From Rubrivivax sp. (GTDB taxonomy: Bacteria > Pseudomonadota > Gammaproteobacteria > Burkholderiales > Burkholderiaceae_C): DNA of 47,833 bases. The notes beneath the pieces were generated by a model. It was not told the DNA's origin. It saw only the letters and a program-made list of their open reading frames with translations, and made no database searches. Position 1 is the stretch's first letter, and each line of letters begins with the position of its first letter. The stretch is from positions 1-47,833 of the forward strand of contig JAURZK010000092.1 in assembly GCA_030653505.1 (NCBI GenBank), written 5' to 3'. Shown here piece by piece: positions 8,059-15,529 of this stretch. The position numbers were made by a program, and so were the translations under genes.

Positions 8059-9171
8059 ATGATCCTCGAGCCCGTGATCGAGCGCCTGGGCGAGCCGGGC
8101 GCGCTGGCCGCCGGCGCACTGGTCATCGGCATGGTCTTCGGTTTCATGGCGCAGCGCTCGCGCTTCTGCCTGCGTTCGGCCGTCATCGAGTTCGCGCGCA
8201 ACCAGATGGGCGGCAAGCTCACGGTGTGGTTGTTCGCCTTCGCCACGGCGGTGGGCGCGACGCAGGTGCTGGCGCTGCTGGGCTGGTTCGACGCCACCAA
8301 CGCGCGCCAGATCGCCGCACGTGGCAGCCTGTCCGGCGCGGCCATCGGAGGCGCTCTCTTCGGCATGGGCATGATCCTGGCGCGCGGCTGTTCCAGCCGC
8401 CTGCTGGTGCTGGCGGCGCAGGGCAACCTGCGCTCGGTGATCTCGGGCCTGGTGTTCGCGGTCACGGCGCAGGCCTCGCTGACCGGCGCACTCTCGCCGC
8501 TGCGCAACACGATCTCCGCCTGGTGGACCATCGACGGCGGCACCGCGCGCGACCTCATCGCCCGCACCGGCATCGGCCACGGCGGTGCGCTGGCCTTCGC
8601 GCTGGTGTGGCTGGCCGCCGCGATCTTCTGGGCGCGGCGCCAGAAGGTGCCTGTGTGGGGCTGGGCCGGCGCCATCGGCGTCGGGCTGGCCATCGCCGCG
8701 GCCTGGTGGTTCACCTATGCGATGAGCACCGTGTCCTTCGACCCGCACCCGATACAGGCCTTGAGCTTCACCGGCCCGTCGGCCGAGGTGCTGAGCCGTG
8801 TGCTCTTCGTCAGCGACAAACCCTGGACCTTCGACTTCGGTCTCGTGCCCGGCGTCTTCCTCGGCTCCTTCCTGGCCGCGCTGTTGTTCCGCGAACTGAA
8901 GCTCGAAGGTTTCCAGGGCGGCGCCAGCATGCGCCGCTACATCGTCGGCGCGATGTGCATGGGTTTTGGCGGCATGCTGGCCGGCGGCTGCGCGGTGGGC
9001 GCGGGCCTGTCGGGTGCGGCCGTGTTCACCGCCACGTCCTGGGTCACGCTGTTCGCGATGTGGATCACCGCAGCGGCGACCGACCGCCTCGTCGACCAGA
9101 CCCCCGCGCCCGCCGACCAGGCCGTGCCGGCCAGCTTCGGCGGCCCGACCTCCAGGAGTTTTCACGCATGA
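8059..9171 (+). CDS. YeeE/YedE-family (TsuA-like) sulfur compound transporter
   Basis: A 370-residue, very hydrophobic inner-membrane protein with two YeeE/YedE repeats. Each repeat has the cysteine motifs of the family: SRFCLRS (Cys37) and ARGCSSR (Cys111) in the first half, and GAMC (Cys300) and AGGCAVG (Cys311) in the second. In the thiosulfate importer TsuA such cysteines line the pore and hydrogen-bond thiosulfate. Placement between the DsrE-like protein and a cytochrome in a sox operon supports movement of thiosulfate or a related sulfur compound. The stop overlaps the next start (ATGA). A second, only distantly similar member lies at 13099. Confidence 0.88.
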   Translation: MILEPVIERLGEPGALAAGALVIGMVFGFMAQRSRFCLRSAVIEFARNQMGGKLTVWLFAFATAVGATQVLALLGWFDATNARQIAARGSLSGAAIGGALFGMGMILARGCSSRLLVLAAQGNLRSVISGLVFAVTAQASLTGALSPLRNTISAWWTIDGGTARDLIARTGIGHGGALAFALVWLAAAIFWARRQKVPVWGWAGAIGVGLAIAAAWWFTYAMSTVSFDPHPIQALSFTGPSAEVLSRVLFVSDKPWTFDFGLVPGVFLGSFLAALLFRELKLEGFQGGASMRRYIVGAMCMGFGGMLAGGCAVGAGLSGAAVFTATSWVTLFAMWITAAATDRLVDQTPAPADQAVPASFGGPTSRSFHA

Positions 9172-9776
9172 GCCGCGCCCTGTCTTCCACCCGTGTCCTG
9201 CAAACCCTCGTCCTGGCCGCCCTGCCGCTGGCAGCGCAGGCCGACCCGACGCGCGCCGAAGAGATCGTGCAAGGCAAGTGTTTCATCTGCCACGGCGCCG
9301 AAGGCGAGAGTTCAAGCCCCGCCTTCCCTCGCCTGGCCGGGCAGAACGCCGGCTACGTGATGCGCCAGCTGGCTGATTACAAGTCGGGCAAGCGCAAGAG
9401 CACGACGATGCAGCCGATGGTGGAAGACTTGAGCCCGGCCGACCTCAAGGCTCTGGGCGACTTCTTCGCCAGCCGCCCGACCATGGTGCATACCGTGGCA
9501 GACCCCGAACTGGCCCTCGTGGGCAGGTTCATCTACCAGCGCGGCAACCCGTACAGCGGCGTGGCGTCGTGCGCCACCTGCCATGGCAGTGACGGCCACG
9601 GTTCCGAGACCCTGCCGCGTCTGGCCGGCCAGCACGCGCAATACACCGAAAACCAGCTCAAGTCCTTCAACAAGCGCGAGCGCACCAACGACAACGCGGT
9701 GATGCACGGCATCGCCAGCAAGCTGAGCGAGCTTGAACTGAAAAGCGTGGCGGCTTATCTCAGCGGCTTGAAGTAG
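9168..9776 (+). CDS. Diheme cytochrome c of the c4 type
   Basis: A 202-residue periplasmic cytochrome built of two similar class-I domains. A signal peptide covers about residues 1-25 (cleavage after AQA). Heme motifs are CFICH (38-42) and CATCH (135-139), each followed by PxLAGQ (FPRLAGQ, LPRLAGQ), a signature of cytochrome c4. It probably carries electrons from Sox components towards a terminal oxidase. An AGGAG ribosome site lies before the ATG, and the start overlaps the transporter stop by four bases. A strong hairpin follows the gene, so this is the end of the left sox transcript. Confidence 0.92.
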   Translation: MSRALSSTRVLQTLVLAALPLAAQADPTRAEEIVQGKCFICHGAEGESSSPAFPRLAGQNAGYVMRQLADYKSGKRKSTTMQPMVEDLSPADLKALGDFFASRPTMVHTVADPELALVGRFIYQRGNPYSGVASCATCHGSDGHGSETLPRLAGQHAQYTENQLKSFNKRERTNDNAVMHGIASKLSELELKSVAAYLSGLK

Positions 9777-9803
9777 CCGCGCCAAGCGCGGCACGCAAAA
9801 ACA

Positions 9804-9830
9804 CGAAGCCCGGGTCTTGGCCGGGCTTCG
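9804..9830. terminator. Hairpin terminator after the sox operon
   Basis: A perfect 10-base-pair stem (CGAAGCCCGG, 9804-9813, with CCGGGCTTCG, 9821-9830) and a 7-base loop. A run of A lies on the left and TCGTTT on the right, so it may work in both directions for the convergent cytochrome and soxF genes. Confidence 0.75.
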
Positions 9831-9855
9831 TCGTTTGCGGCCACCGGCACCGGGT

Positions 9856-9895
9856 CGCGGCGCCGGCGGCCGCGACGCGGCGCCGGCGGCCGCGA
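9856..9895. repeat. Exact 20-base tandem repeat, two copies
   Basis: The unit CGCGGCGCCGGCGGCCGCGA occurs twice head to tail (9856-9875 and 9876-9895), directly before the stop of soxF. Each unit is nearly self-complementary, so the DNA or RNA could form strong hairpins. Its function is unknown. Confidence 0.8.
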
Positions 9896-9897
9896 CA

Positions 9898-11184
9898 TCA
9901 GGCCAGCATGTCGTTCCAGATGTTGGTCGCCCACGAGAGCGCGTAGCGGCCTTCGATCTGGTTGGCACCGGCCGAGATGCCGCCCGAGCCCGGGACCGCC
10001 TTGAAGGTCCTCTCGGCCGCGTCGTACTGGTGCACCGAGGCGACGTGGATCACGTCGGTGGCGGTGACGAAGCTGTAGCAGGTGTTCATCACCACCGGCG
10101 TGGCGCTCACGGCTTCACCCTTGAGCAGCTGGATGATGGCCGCAGCCGCCACCTTGGCGTGCTGGTTGGCCATGTGGCCCGACTTGGGCATCAGCGGCGC
10201 CGGGAAGGTGGCGTCGCCCAGCACGTGCACACCCGGCAGCGCGGTGGACTCCATCGTCTGCCAGTTCACGCCGGCCCAGCGGTTGTTGATGTTCACCAGG
10301 CCCGCGGTGCGCGCCAGGTCGCCGGCACGCTGCGGCGGCACGACGTTCAGCACGTCGGCCTTCACGTCCTCGAACTCGAGCTTGGCCGAGGTGCCGTTCA
10401 CCTCCCTGATCTCGGAGTTCGGGCGGTACTCCAGGATGCCCTTGTAGTGCTGGTCGAAGGCGCGCTGGAAGAGCCCCTTCTTCGAGGTGATCTCGGGGTT
10501 CGCATCGAGCACCAGGACCTTGGACCGCGGCTTGGCGGTCTTGAAGTAGCTGGCCACCATGCAGGCGCGCTCGTAGGGGCCGGGGGGGCAGCGGTAGGGC
10601 GCCTTGGGAATGCTGAGCGCGTAGACACCGCCGTCGGCCATGTCCACCAGCTGCTTGCGCAGCGCCACCGTCTGCGGGCCTGCCTTCCAGCTGTGCACGA
10701 CGCTGCCCTTGTCGAGCGCCGCGGACAGGCCGCCGACCTGGTCGTTCATGAAGTCGATGCCCGGCGAGACGATGAGCCGGTCGTAGGGCAGCTCGGCGCC
10801 GCTGGCCAGGCGCACCTTCTTCGCCGCGGCGTCGATGGCCACCACGTCGCCCTGCACGACCTTCACGCCCATGGCCTTCAGGCCGCCGTAGCCGCGCGTG
10901 ATGTCGGCCATCTGCTTGTGGCCGCCGAGCACCAGGTTGGAGATCGGGCAGGAGACGAACTCGGCGTTGCGCTCGACCAGGGTGACGTCGACATTGCCGC
11001 CCCACAGACGCAGGTAACGCGCCGCGGTGGCGCCGCCGAAGCCACCGCCGACCACGACGACGCGGCCGATGGACGGGCCCGATGGTGTGCTGGCGCAACC
11101 GGCCAGCGCCAGGCCGCCGAGGGCGGCGCCTGCGGCCAGCACGCGGCGGCGCGAGAGTTCGAGGGGGTTCTTGAGTTGGTTCAT
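9898..11184 (-). CDS. soxF: SoxF / FccB, flavoprotein subunit of flavocytochrome c sulfide dehydrogenase
   Basis: A 428-residue FAD protein that oxidises sulfide to sulfur in the periplasm and passes electrons to its cytochrome partner. The N-terminus has a Tat signal (LSRRRVLAAG). The dinucleotide-binding motif VVVGGGFGGATAA follows at about residue 40. Cysteines in FVSCPISN, YRCPPGPYERAC and NTCYSF are candidates for the covalent FAD link and the active-site disulfide known in this family. I chose the ATG at 11184 because the Tat signal begins there; the frame is open further upstream. It follows the small cytochrome gene by 16 bases on the same strand, forming a soxEF pair. Confidence 0.93.
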   Translation of the reverse strand: MNQLKNPLELSRRRVLAAGAALGGLALAGCASTPSGPSIGRVVVVGGGFGGATAARYLRLWGGNVDVTLVERNAEFVSCPISNLVLGGHKQMADITRGYGGLKAMGVKVVQGDVVAIDAAAKKVRLASGAELPYDRLIVSPGIDFMNDQVGGLSAALDKGSVVHSWKAGPQTVALRKQLVDMADGGVYALSIPKAPYRCPPGPYERACMVASYFKTAKPRSKVLVLDANPEITSKKGLFQRAFDQHYKGILEYRPNSEIREVNGTSAKLEFEDVKADVLNVVPPQRAGDLARTAGLVNINNRWAGVNWQTMESTALPGVHVLGDATFPAPLMPKSGHMANQHAKVAAAAIIQLLKGEAVSATPVVMNTCYSFVTATDVIHVASVHQYDAAERTFKAVPGSGGISAGANQIEGRYALSWATNIWNDMLA

Positions 11185-11200
11185 GTCGTGGGGTCCCCGC

Positions 11201-11509
11201 TCACTTCGCCGGCTTCTGCGCGGCGAAGTACGCCGCCACCAGCTGGATCTGTTCATCGGTGTAGCCCTTGGTGATCTGGTGCATGATCGTCGCGGGCTGG
11301 TTGCCCGACTTGTAGTCGGCGACCATGGCGACGATCTTGCTGGCGGGCAGGCCTGCCAGCGGCTTCATGTCACCGACGGCCTGGCCGTTGGTGCCATGGC
11401 AGTTGGCGCAGGTGGCGGCCAGGTTGCGGGCCAGGTGGGCGTCTTGCGCCAGCACGAGCGCCGGGCCGGCCGCCAGGGCCAGCGTCGCCGCGATCTTCCA
11501 AGGGTTCAT
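11201..11509 (-). CDS. soxE: SoxE / FccA-like monoheme cytochrome c
   Basis: A 102-residue cytochrome c with a signal peptide (residues 1-21, LVLA cleavage) and one heme motif, CANCH (34-38). Its C-terminal half (MVADYKSG, ATIMHQITKGYTDEQI) is that of small class-I cytochromes. It directly precedes the flavoprotein gene, so it is most likely the cytochrome subunit of sulfide dehydrogenase, although only one heme is present while some FccA proteins have two. It is transcribed away from the MBL hydrolase gene, and the 87-base gap between them holds an AT-rich dyad. Confidence 0.88.
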   Translation of the reverse strand: MNPWKIAATLALAAGPALVLAQDAHLARNLAATCANCHGTNGQAVGDMKPLAGLPASKIVAMVADYKSGNQPATIMHQITKGYTDEQIQLVAAYFAAQKPAK

Positions 11510-11583
11510 CGGGGGGTCTCCAGAGGCTACGGTCCATGCTCGCCGGCACCGGGATGACCCCGGGACCTGCTCGGGATTCTGGG

Positions 11584-11602
11584 CGTATATTAGTGTATGC
11601 AA
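11584..11602. promoter_or_regulatory. Operator-like AT-rich dyad between soxE and the MBL hydrolase gene
   Basis: The segment GCGTATATTAGTGTATGC (from 11583) is an imperfect inverted repeat. CGTATATTAG shares 7 of 10 bases with the CGAATATCAT seen at two other sox promoters. TATATT at 11586-11591 could be a -10 box for the gene starting at 11597. Confidence 0.4.
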
Positions 11603-12562
11603 ATCAAGCGTATTCCCTACATTGCGGTGCGGGGCCTGCAGGCATGGGTTCTGCTTGTTTTCCTGGGCCTCTCGGTGTCGGCTCAAGCGGCACAGGCGCT
11701 CGTGCCGCGCCCCGTGGCGCCGGGTGTCTGGTTCGTCCAGGGCGAGGCGGCGCTGGGTTCGTCGGCCAACCGCAACTTCATCTCGAATGCGGCCTTCGTC
11801 GTCACCGCAGAAGGCGTGGTGGTGATCGACGCGCTGGGCTCGCCGGTGCTGGCCGAGGAACTGCTGCAGGCCATCCGCAAGATCACGCCGCAACCGGTTA
11901 GACAGGTCATCGTCACGCACTACCACGCCGACCATATCTACGGCCTGCAGGTCTTCAAGGCGGCCGGGGCCACCGTCGTGGCGCACCGCGCGGCCCGCGA
12001 GTATCTCAATTCCGACGCCGCGCAGAAGCGCCTGGAAACCAGCCGCCAGGAATTTTTCCCCTGGGTCGACGAGAAGACCAGGCTCGTGCCGGCCGACCGC
12101 TGGATCGGCGCCGACACCGTCATCGAACTCGGCGGCGAGCGCTTCCACGTGCGCCATGCCGGCCCGGCACACACGCCAGAGGATCTGGTGGTGTTTGCCG
12201 AGCGTGCGCAGGTGCTGTTCGCCGGCGACCTGGTCTTCCGCGGCCGCATTCCCTTCGTCGGCCAGGCCGATAGCCGCAGCTGGATCGACGCCCTGAACGG
12301 CCTCATCGCGCTGAAGCCCCGGCTCATCGTGCCGGGTCACGGGCCGGTCTCCACCGACCCGCTGCCCGACTTGGAGATGACACGCAACTACCTCGCCTTC
12401 CTGCGCCAGAGCATGGGTGAGGCGGCCGCCAACCTCGAACCCTTCGAGGAGGCCTATGCACGCGCCGACTGGAGCGCCTTCTCGGGCCTGCCGCTGTTCC
12501 GCGCCGCCAACCGCATCAATGCCTACAACACCTACCTGCTGATGGAGCAGCAGGGCAGGTGA
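11597..12562 (+). CDS. Exported metallo-beta-lactamase-fold hydrolase (SoxH-like)
   Basis: A 321-residue MBL-fold protein with a Sec signal peptide (about residues 1-32). The zinc-binding motif HYHADH is at 108-113; further metal ligands are expected in HAGPAHTPEDLVV and VPGHGPV. It resembles the periplasmic hydrolases found in sox clusters (SoxH) and in quinoprotein dehydrogenase clusters. The substrate is not known; a glutathione-persulfide or thioester-like compound is possible but unproven. The putative -10 lies only five bases before the ATG, so the mRNA may be leaderless. Its stop overlaps the TlpA-like gene by four bases, so the two products probably work together. Confidence 0.85.
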   Translation: MQIKRIPYIAVRGLQAWVLLVFLGLSVSAQAAQALVPRPVAPGVWFVQGEAALGSSANRNFISNAAFVVTAEGVVVIDALGSPVLAEELLQAIRKITPQPVRQVIVTHYHADHIYGLQVFKAAGATVVAHRAAREYLNSDAAQKRLETSRQEFFPWVDEKTRLVPADRWIGADTVIELGGERFHVRHAGPAHTPEDLVVFAERAQVLFAGDLVFRGRIPFVGQADSRSWIDALNGLIALKPRLIVPGHGPVSTDPLPDLEMTRNYLAFLRQSMGEAAANLEPFEEAYARADWSAFSGLPLFRAANRINAYNTYLLMEQQGR

Positions 12563-13074
12563 AACCGGCGCCCCCACCGCCGGCCGCCTGGTCGCGCCGC
12601 AGCTGGCTGCGCGCCTTGCCCGCGTTCGCTGCGACTGCCGCCACCGCCGCCGCGCCGCATCCCGTCGTGTGGCCGATATTGTTCGGGCCTGACGGCCGCC
12701 CCATCGACACGGCCGGCTGGCAGGGCGTACCGGTGGTCGTCGTGTTCTGGGCCACCTACTGCGCCTTCTGCGAACGCCACAACGCCCGCATCGACAAGCT
12801 GCACCGCACGCTGGACCCGGCGCGCCTGCGCATCCTGGGCGTGGCGATGGACCGCGATGGCGCGGCCGTGCAGCAATACGTGCGCCGCCATGATTACCGT
12901 TTCCCGGTGGTGCTGGAGGGCGGCCAGCTGCGCGCGCGGTTCACGCCACGCCGCGTCATACCCATGACCTGCACGGTCGACGCCGAGGGTCGGCCGCGGC
13001 AGTGCATCCCCGGCGAGATGGCCGAGGACGACGTGATGGAACTGGCCCGACTGGCCTTGCCGGCGGCGCGCTGA
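12559..13074 (+). CDS. TlpA/thioredoxin-like exported thiol oxidoreductase (SoxW-like)
   Basis: A 171-residue thioredoxin-fold protein. The N-terminus contains a twin-arginine signal (SRRSWLRALPAF), pointing to Tat export. The redox motif is CAFC (Cys68, Cys71) in FWATYCAFCERHN. A cis-proline region (RVIPMTCTV) adds a further cysteine. In sox clusters such proteins (SoxW, SoxS) keep the SoxY cysteine reduced or reactivate it. The start is GTG and overlaps the MBL gene stop. It converges on the second transporter gene 24 bases further on. Confidence 0.84.
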   Translation: MKPAPPPPAAWSRRSWLRALPAFAATAATAAAPHPVVWPILFGPDGRPIDTAGWQGVPVVVVFWATYCAFCERHNARIDKLHRTLDPARLRILGVAMDRDGAAVQQYVRRHDYRFPVVLEGGQLRARFTPRRVIPMTCTVDAEGRPRQCIPGEMAEDDVMELARLALPAAR

Positions 13075-13098
13075 AGGCGCCGCGCCCGGCACGCGTAC

Positions 13099-14214
13099 TC
13101 AGGCCAGCCGTCCCATGCGCCAGGTCTGGTAGCGCAGCGCCGCCACCGCGCCGGCGACGATGGCGGCCAGCGCGAGCAGGCTGCCCAGCGACAGCGTCGA
13201 GACCCCCGAAAGCCCCTGGCCGATCGTGCAGCCCAGAGCGACGACGCCGCCCACGCCCATGCAGGTGGCGCCCACCACGTGGTTGGCGAGATCTTCGACG
13301 CCGCCAAAGCCTTCCCAGCGGAAGCTGCCCTCGGCCAGCGCCACGATGGCCGCGCCCACGGCCACGCCGGCCACGGTGACGATGCCCAGCGTCAGCGACT
13401 TGGCCTGGTCGCTGAAGTACAGCAGCCAGTCCAGCGCATAGCCCACCGGCGCCATCATGCTCAGCGACTCCATGCGCCGCGAGTTGGTGGCCACGAACGC
13501 TGCTTCCAGCGTGTTGGGGTCTTCGGCCAGGTAGCCCAGCCGGCCCGAGACCCACCACACCGCCGCGACGACGGCGCCGATGCCGACGCCGCCCCACAGC
13601 ACCTCGGCGCTGCGGCCGTCGGGCCGCGCCAGCACCCAGACCAGCAGTGCCACCGCCACCCCCACGCCCAGCACGCCGGCAGCCGCCGGCACCGACACGC
13701 CGAAGGCCGAGGCCGCCAGCGAAGGAAGGTCCTGCCCCGGCGTCAGCTCGATGAACACCCGCTCGACCGAGTTCACGCGCAGTGTCGCCGTGATGCCGCG
13801 CAGGGTGGCCAGCGCCGACACCGCCAGCATGCCCAGCACGACGAGCGACTTCAGGTTGCCGGCCCCCAGGCGCACCAGGTTCTTGCTGCCACAGCCCGAG
13901 GCCAGCACCATGCCGAAGCCGAACATCGCACCGCCCAGCAAGGACGACAGCCACAGCAGGCGCGGCCCGGCGTAGACCGAATTGCGCGCCTCTATCCAGC
14001 CCAGCGCCACCATGCCATTGAAGCCCAGCACCGCCACGGCGATGGCCAGCGCCCACATGCGCGCCCGCCCCCAGTCGCCGATGTTCACGACGTCCGCGAT
14101 GGCGCCCATGGTGCAAAAGCGCGTGCGCTGGGCCACCGCGCCGAACACGACGGCAAGGGCAAACGCGGCCCACAGCACCCGCGTCGCCACGCCACCCAGA
14201 TCCACTTCGTCCAT
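13099..14214 (-). CDS. Second YeeE/YedE-family sulfur compound transporter
   Basis: A 371-residue polytopic membrane protein with two YeeE/YedE repeats. Cysteine motifs are TRFCTMG (Cys34), ASGCGSKN (Cys108), GATCMG (Cys318) and ALGCTIG (Cys329). Like the protein at 8059 it should pass thiosulfate or another sulfur anion through the inner membrane, but the two share little sequence beyond the motifs, so they may differ in substrate. I prefer the ATG at 14214; the frame also offers a start at 14253 that would add 13 polar residues. It is divergent from the cytochrome at 14365, and the gap between them contains an operator-like AT-rich site. Confidence 0.87.
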   Translation of the reverse strand: MDEVDLGGVATRVLWAAFALAVVFGAVAQRTRFCTMGAIADVVNIGDWGRARMWALAIAVAVLGFNGMVALGWIEARNSVYAGPRLLWLSSLLGGAMFGFGMVLASGCGSKNLVRLGAGNLKSLVVLGMLAVSALATLRGITATLRVNSVERVFIELTPGQDLPSLAASAFGVSVPAAAGVLGVGVAVALLVWVLARPDGRSAEVLWGGVGIGAVVAAVWWVSGRLGYLAEDPNTLEAAFVATNSRRMESLSMMAPVGYALDWLLYFSDQAKSLTLGIVTVAGVAVGAAIVALAEGSFRWEGFGGVEDLANHVVGATCMGVGGVVALGCTIGQGLSGVSTLSLGSLLALAAIVAGAVAALRYQTWRMGRLA

Positions 14215-14287
14215 GAGCGCATTGTCGCCGCGCGATGCCGCGCCGCCTGGCATGCGGGCTTTCCCGGGTCACCAACATCCGCCGGTG

Positions 14288-14309
14288 CGAATATCATTAG
14301 CTGCTTATT
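14288..14309. promoter_or_regulatory. Operator-like site between transporter and cytochrome c genes
   Basis: CGAATATCAT at 14288-14297 is identical, in reverse orientation, to a 10-base stretch at 16590-16599 before the second MBL gene. AATA (14290-14293) and TATT (14306-14309) form a short inverted repeat. The AT-rich site stands out between two divergent sox-linked genes and is a candidate target of the ArsR regulators. Confidence 0.5.
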
Positions 14310-14364
14310 GAGGATGCGGCGTGCCGTATCCTGCACTCCTTACAGAATCCCGCCTGGAGCACCC

Positions 14365-14676
14365 ATGAAGCTTGCTGCCCTCCTGTTCACTGGCGCTGCC
14401 GCCATCGTCTGCCTGCCGGTGCACGCCAACCTGGCGCTGGCTCAGAAGAACGCCTGCACGGCCTGCCACGCCGTCGACAAGAAGATCGTCGGCCCGTCCT
14501 ACCAGGACGTGGCCAAGAAATACGCCGACCAGAAGGGCGCCGACGCAGCCGTCGCCGCCAGCATCAAGGCCGGTGGCGCCGGCAAGTGGGGCCCGGTGCC
14601 GATGCCGCCGCAGCCCGCGCTGAGCGAGGCCGACACCAAGGCACTGGCCGCCTGGATCCTGGCCGGCGCGAAGTAG
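14365..14676 (+). CDS. Small monoheme cytochrome c (c-551/c-552 type)
   Basis: A 103-residue class-I cytochrome c. A signal peptide of about 21 residues is followed by the heme motif CTACH (31-35). The sixth ligand is probably the Met in WGPVPMPPQ, the usual pattern of cytochrome c-551/c-552. A ribosome site (GGAG) lies upstream of the ATG. It is the first gene of a short transcript with another cytochrome and the second ArsR regulator, and it likely accepts electrons from SoxAX, SoxCD or SoxEF. The C-terminal domain of SoxD has a similar sequence around its second heme. Confidence 0.9.
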   Translation: MKLAALLFTGAAAIVCLPVHANLALAQKNACTACHAVDKKIVGPSYQDVAKKYADQKGADAAVAASIKAGGAGKWGPVPMPPQPALSEADTKALAAWILAGAK

Positions 14677-14689
14677 GCCTTTGCAGGCC

Positions 14690-15061
14690 ATGATGCGCTT
14701 CGCCTTCTCGCCGCCGGGCCGCGTGGCCGCCGTGTTGCTGCTCGGCGTCGCCGGGCTGGTTGCGGCTGCCGGGTCGGCATCTGCGGCCGATGCGCCGGGC
14801 AGCGCGGCCGTGCTGTTCCGTGATGCCGACCTGGCGCTGGGCGACAAACTCGTGCGCGAACACAAGTGCAGCGAGTGCCATGCACGCAAGGTGGGCGGCG
14901 ACGGCGCCAGCATCTATCGCCCGCAGGGGCGCGTCAACACGCCCGCCGTCCTGCGCGGCATGGTCGAGCAGTGCAACCTGGAACTCAACCTCGCCTTCTT
15001 CCCCGATGAGGTGACCTCGATCTCCGCCGTGCTCAACCGCGACCACTACCGGTTCAAGTGA
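14690..15061 (+). CDS. Small exported heme protein (cytochrome c-like)
   Basis: A 123-residue protein with a hydrophobic signal peptide (about residues 1-33, cleavage after SASA) and one heme-binding motif, CSECH (60-64). The rest (VGGDGASIYRPQGRVNTPAVLRGMVEQC) does not look like a standard class-I cytochrome fold, and I see no clear Met ligand after the heme site. A Cys near residue 91 is unusual. It lies 13 bases after the preceding cytochrome gene and 42 bases before the ArsR gene. A TTG at 14681 is a possible earlier start. Electron transfer in sulfur oxidation is inferred from context. Confidence 0.8.
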   Translation: MMRFAFSPPGRVAAVLLLGVAGLVAAAGSASAADAPGSAAVLFRDADLALGDKLVREHKCSECHARKVGGDGASIYRPQGRVNTPAVLRGMVEQCNLELNLAFFPDEVTSISAVLNRDHYRFK

Positions 15062-15103
15062 GCGGGCAAGTCCTCATCGGTCCCATCGGCGCTTGCTGAT
15101 ACA

Positions 15104-15496
15104 GTGATGCCTCAAGATCAAATTCGCGAGGGTGCCGTGGCCAGTGATCGCGAGCAGGAGGACGCGGTCTTCGAGACCGCTGCAGAGTTGTTCGGCCTGC
15201 TGTCGACGCCCGTGCGGCTGAAGATCATCAGCGCCGTCTGCAATGGCGAGCGCAACGTGTCCGACTTGCTGGCGCAGATCGACACCACGCAGCCCAACAT
15301 GTCGCAGCACCTGGCCACGCTCTACCGCGCCGGCGTGCTGGGGCGACGCCGCGAGGGCACGCAGATCTACTACCGCCTGCAGAGCGAACGCGTGGCCACG
15401 CTGTGCCGCGCCGTCTGCACCCAGGTGGCGACCGAGCTCGACGGCAACGACGCGGTGCCGGCGTCGGAACGCCTGCTGCGCGCCAGCGTGCGTTGA
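15104..15496 (+). CDS. Second ArsR-family regulator (SoxR/SqrR-like)
   Basis: A 130-residue ArsR-family protein closely similar to the one at 633: both have ELFG.L.TP.RL.I.SA.C.GER, the HTH segment DTTQPN.SQHL..LYR.GVL, and REGTQ or KEGTQ in the wing. Cys45, Cys100 and Cys104 align with the three cysteines of the first regulator, so it should also respond to reactive sulfur species. It is the last gene of the transcript that starts with the two small cytochromes. Two paralogous repressors bracketing one sox cluster could share operators or respond to different signals. Confidence 0.85.
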   Translation: MMPQDQIREGAVASDREQEDAVFETAAELFGLLSTPVRLKIISAVCNGERNVSDLLAQIDTTQPNMSQHLATLYRAGVLGRRREGTQIYYRLQSERVATLCRAVCTQVATELDGNDAVPASERLLRASVR

Positions 15497-15529
15497 ACCG
15501 GCCTGCCTGGCGCGTGCGGGGCAGGGCCC

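Noticed and set aside
8049..9167. Long plus-strand frame that runs into the c4 cytochrome, suggesting a fusion protein
   Set aside because: Its first 373 codons are an out-of-frame reading of the YeeE/YedE gene. The cytochrome has its own ribosome site, ATG and signal peptide at 9168.
15500..15527. Hairpin between the second ArsR gene and the convergent MBL gene as a terminator
   Set aside because: Only a 6-base stem (CCTGCC/GGCAGG) with a 12-base loop and no T run; too weak to call.
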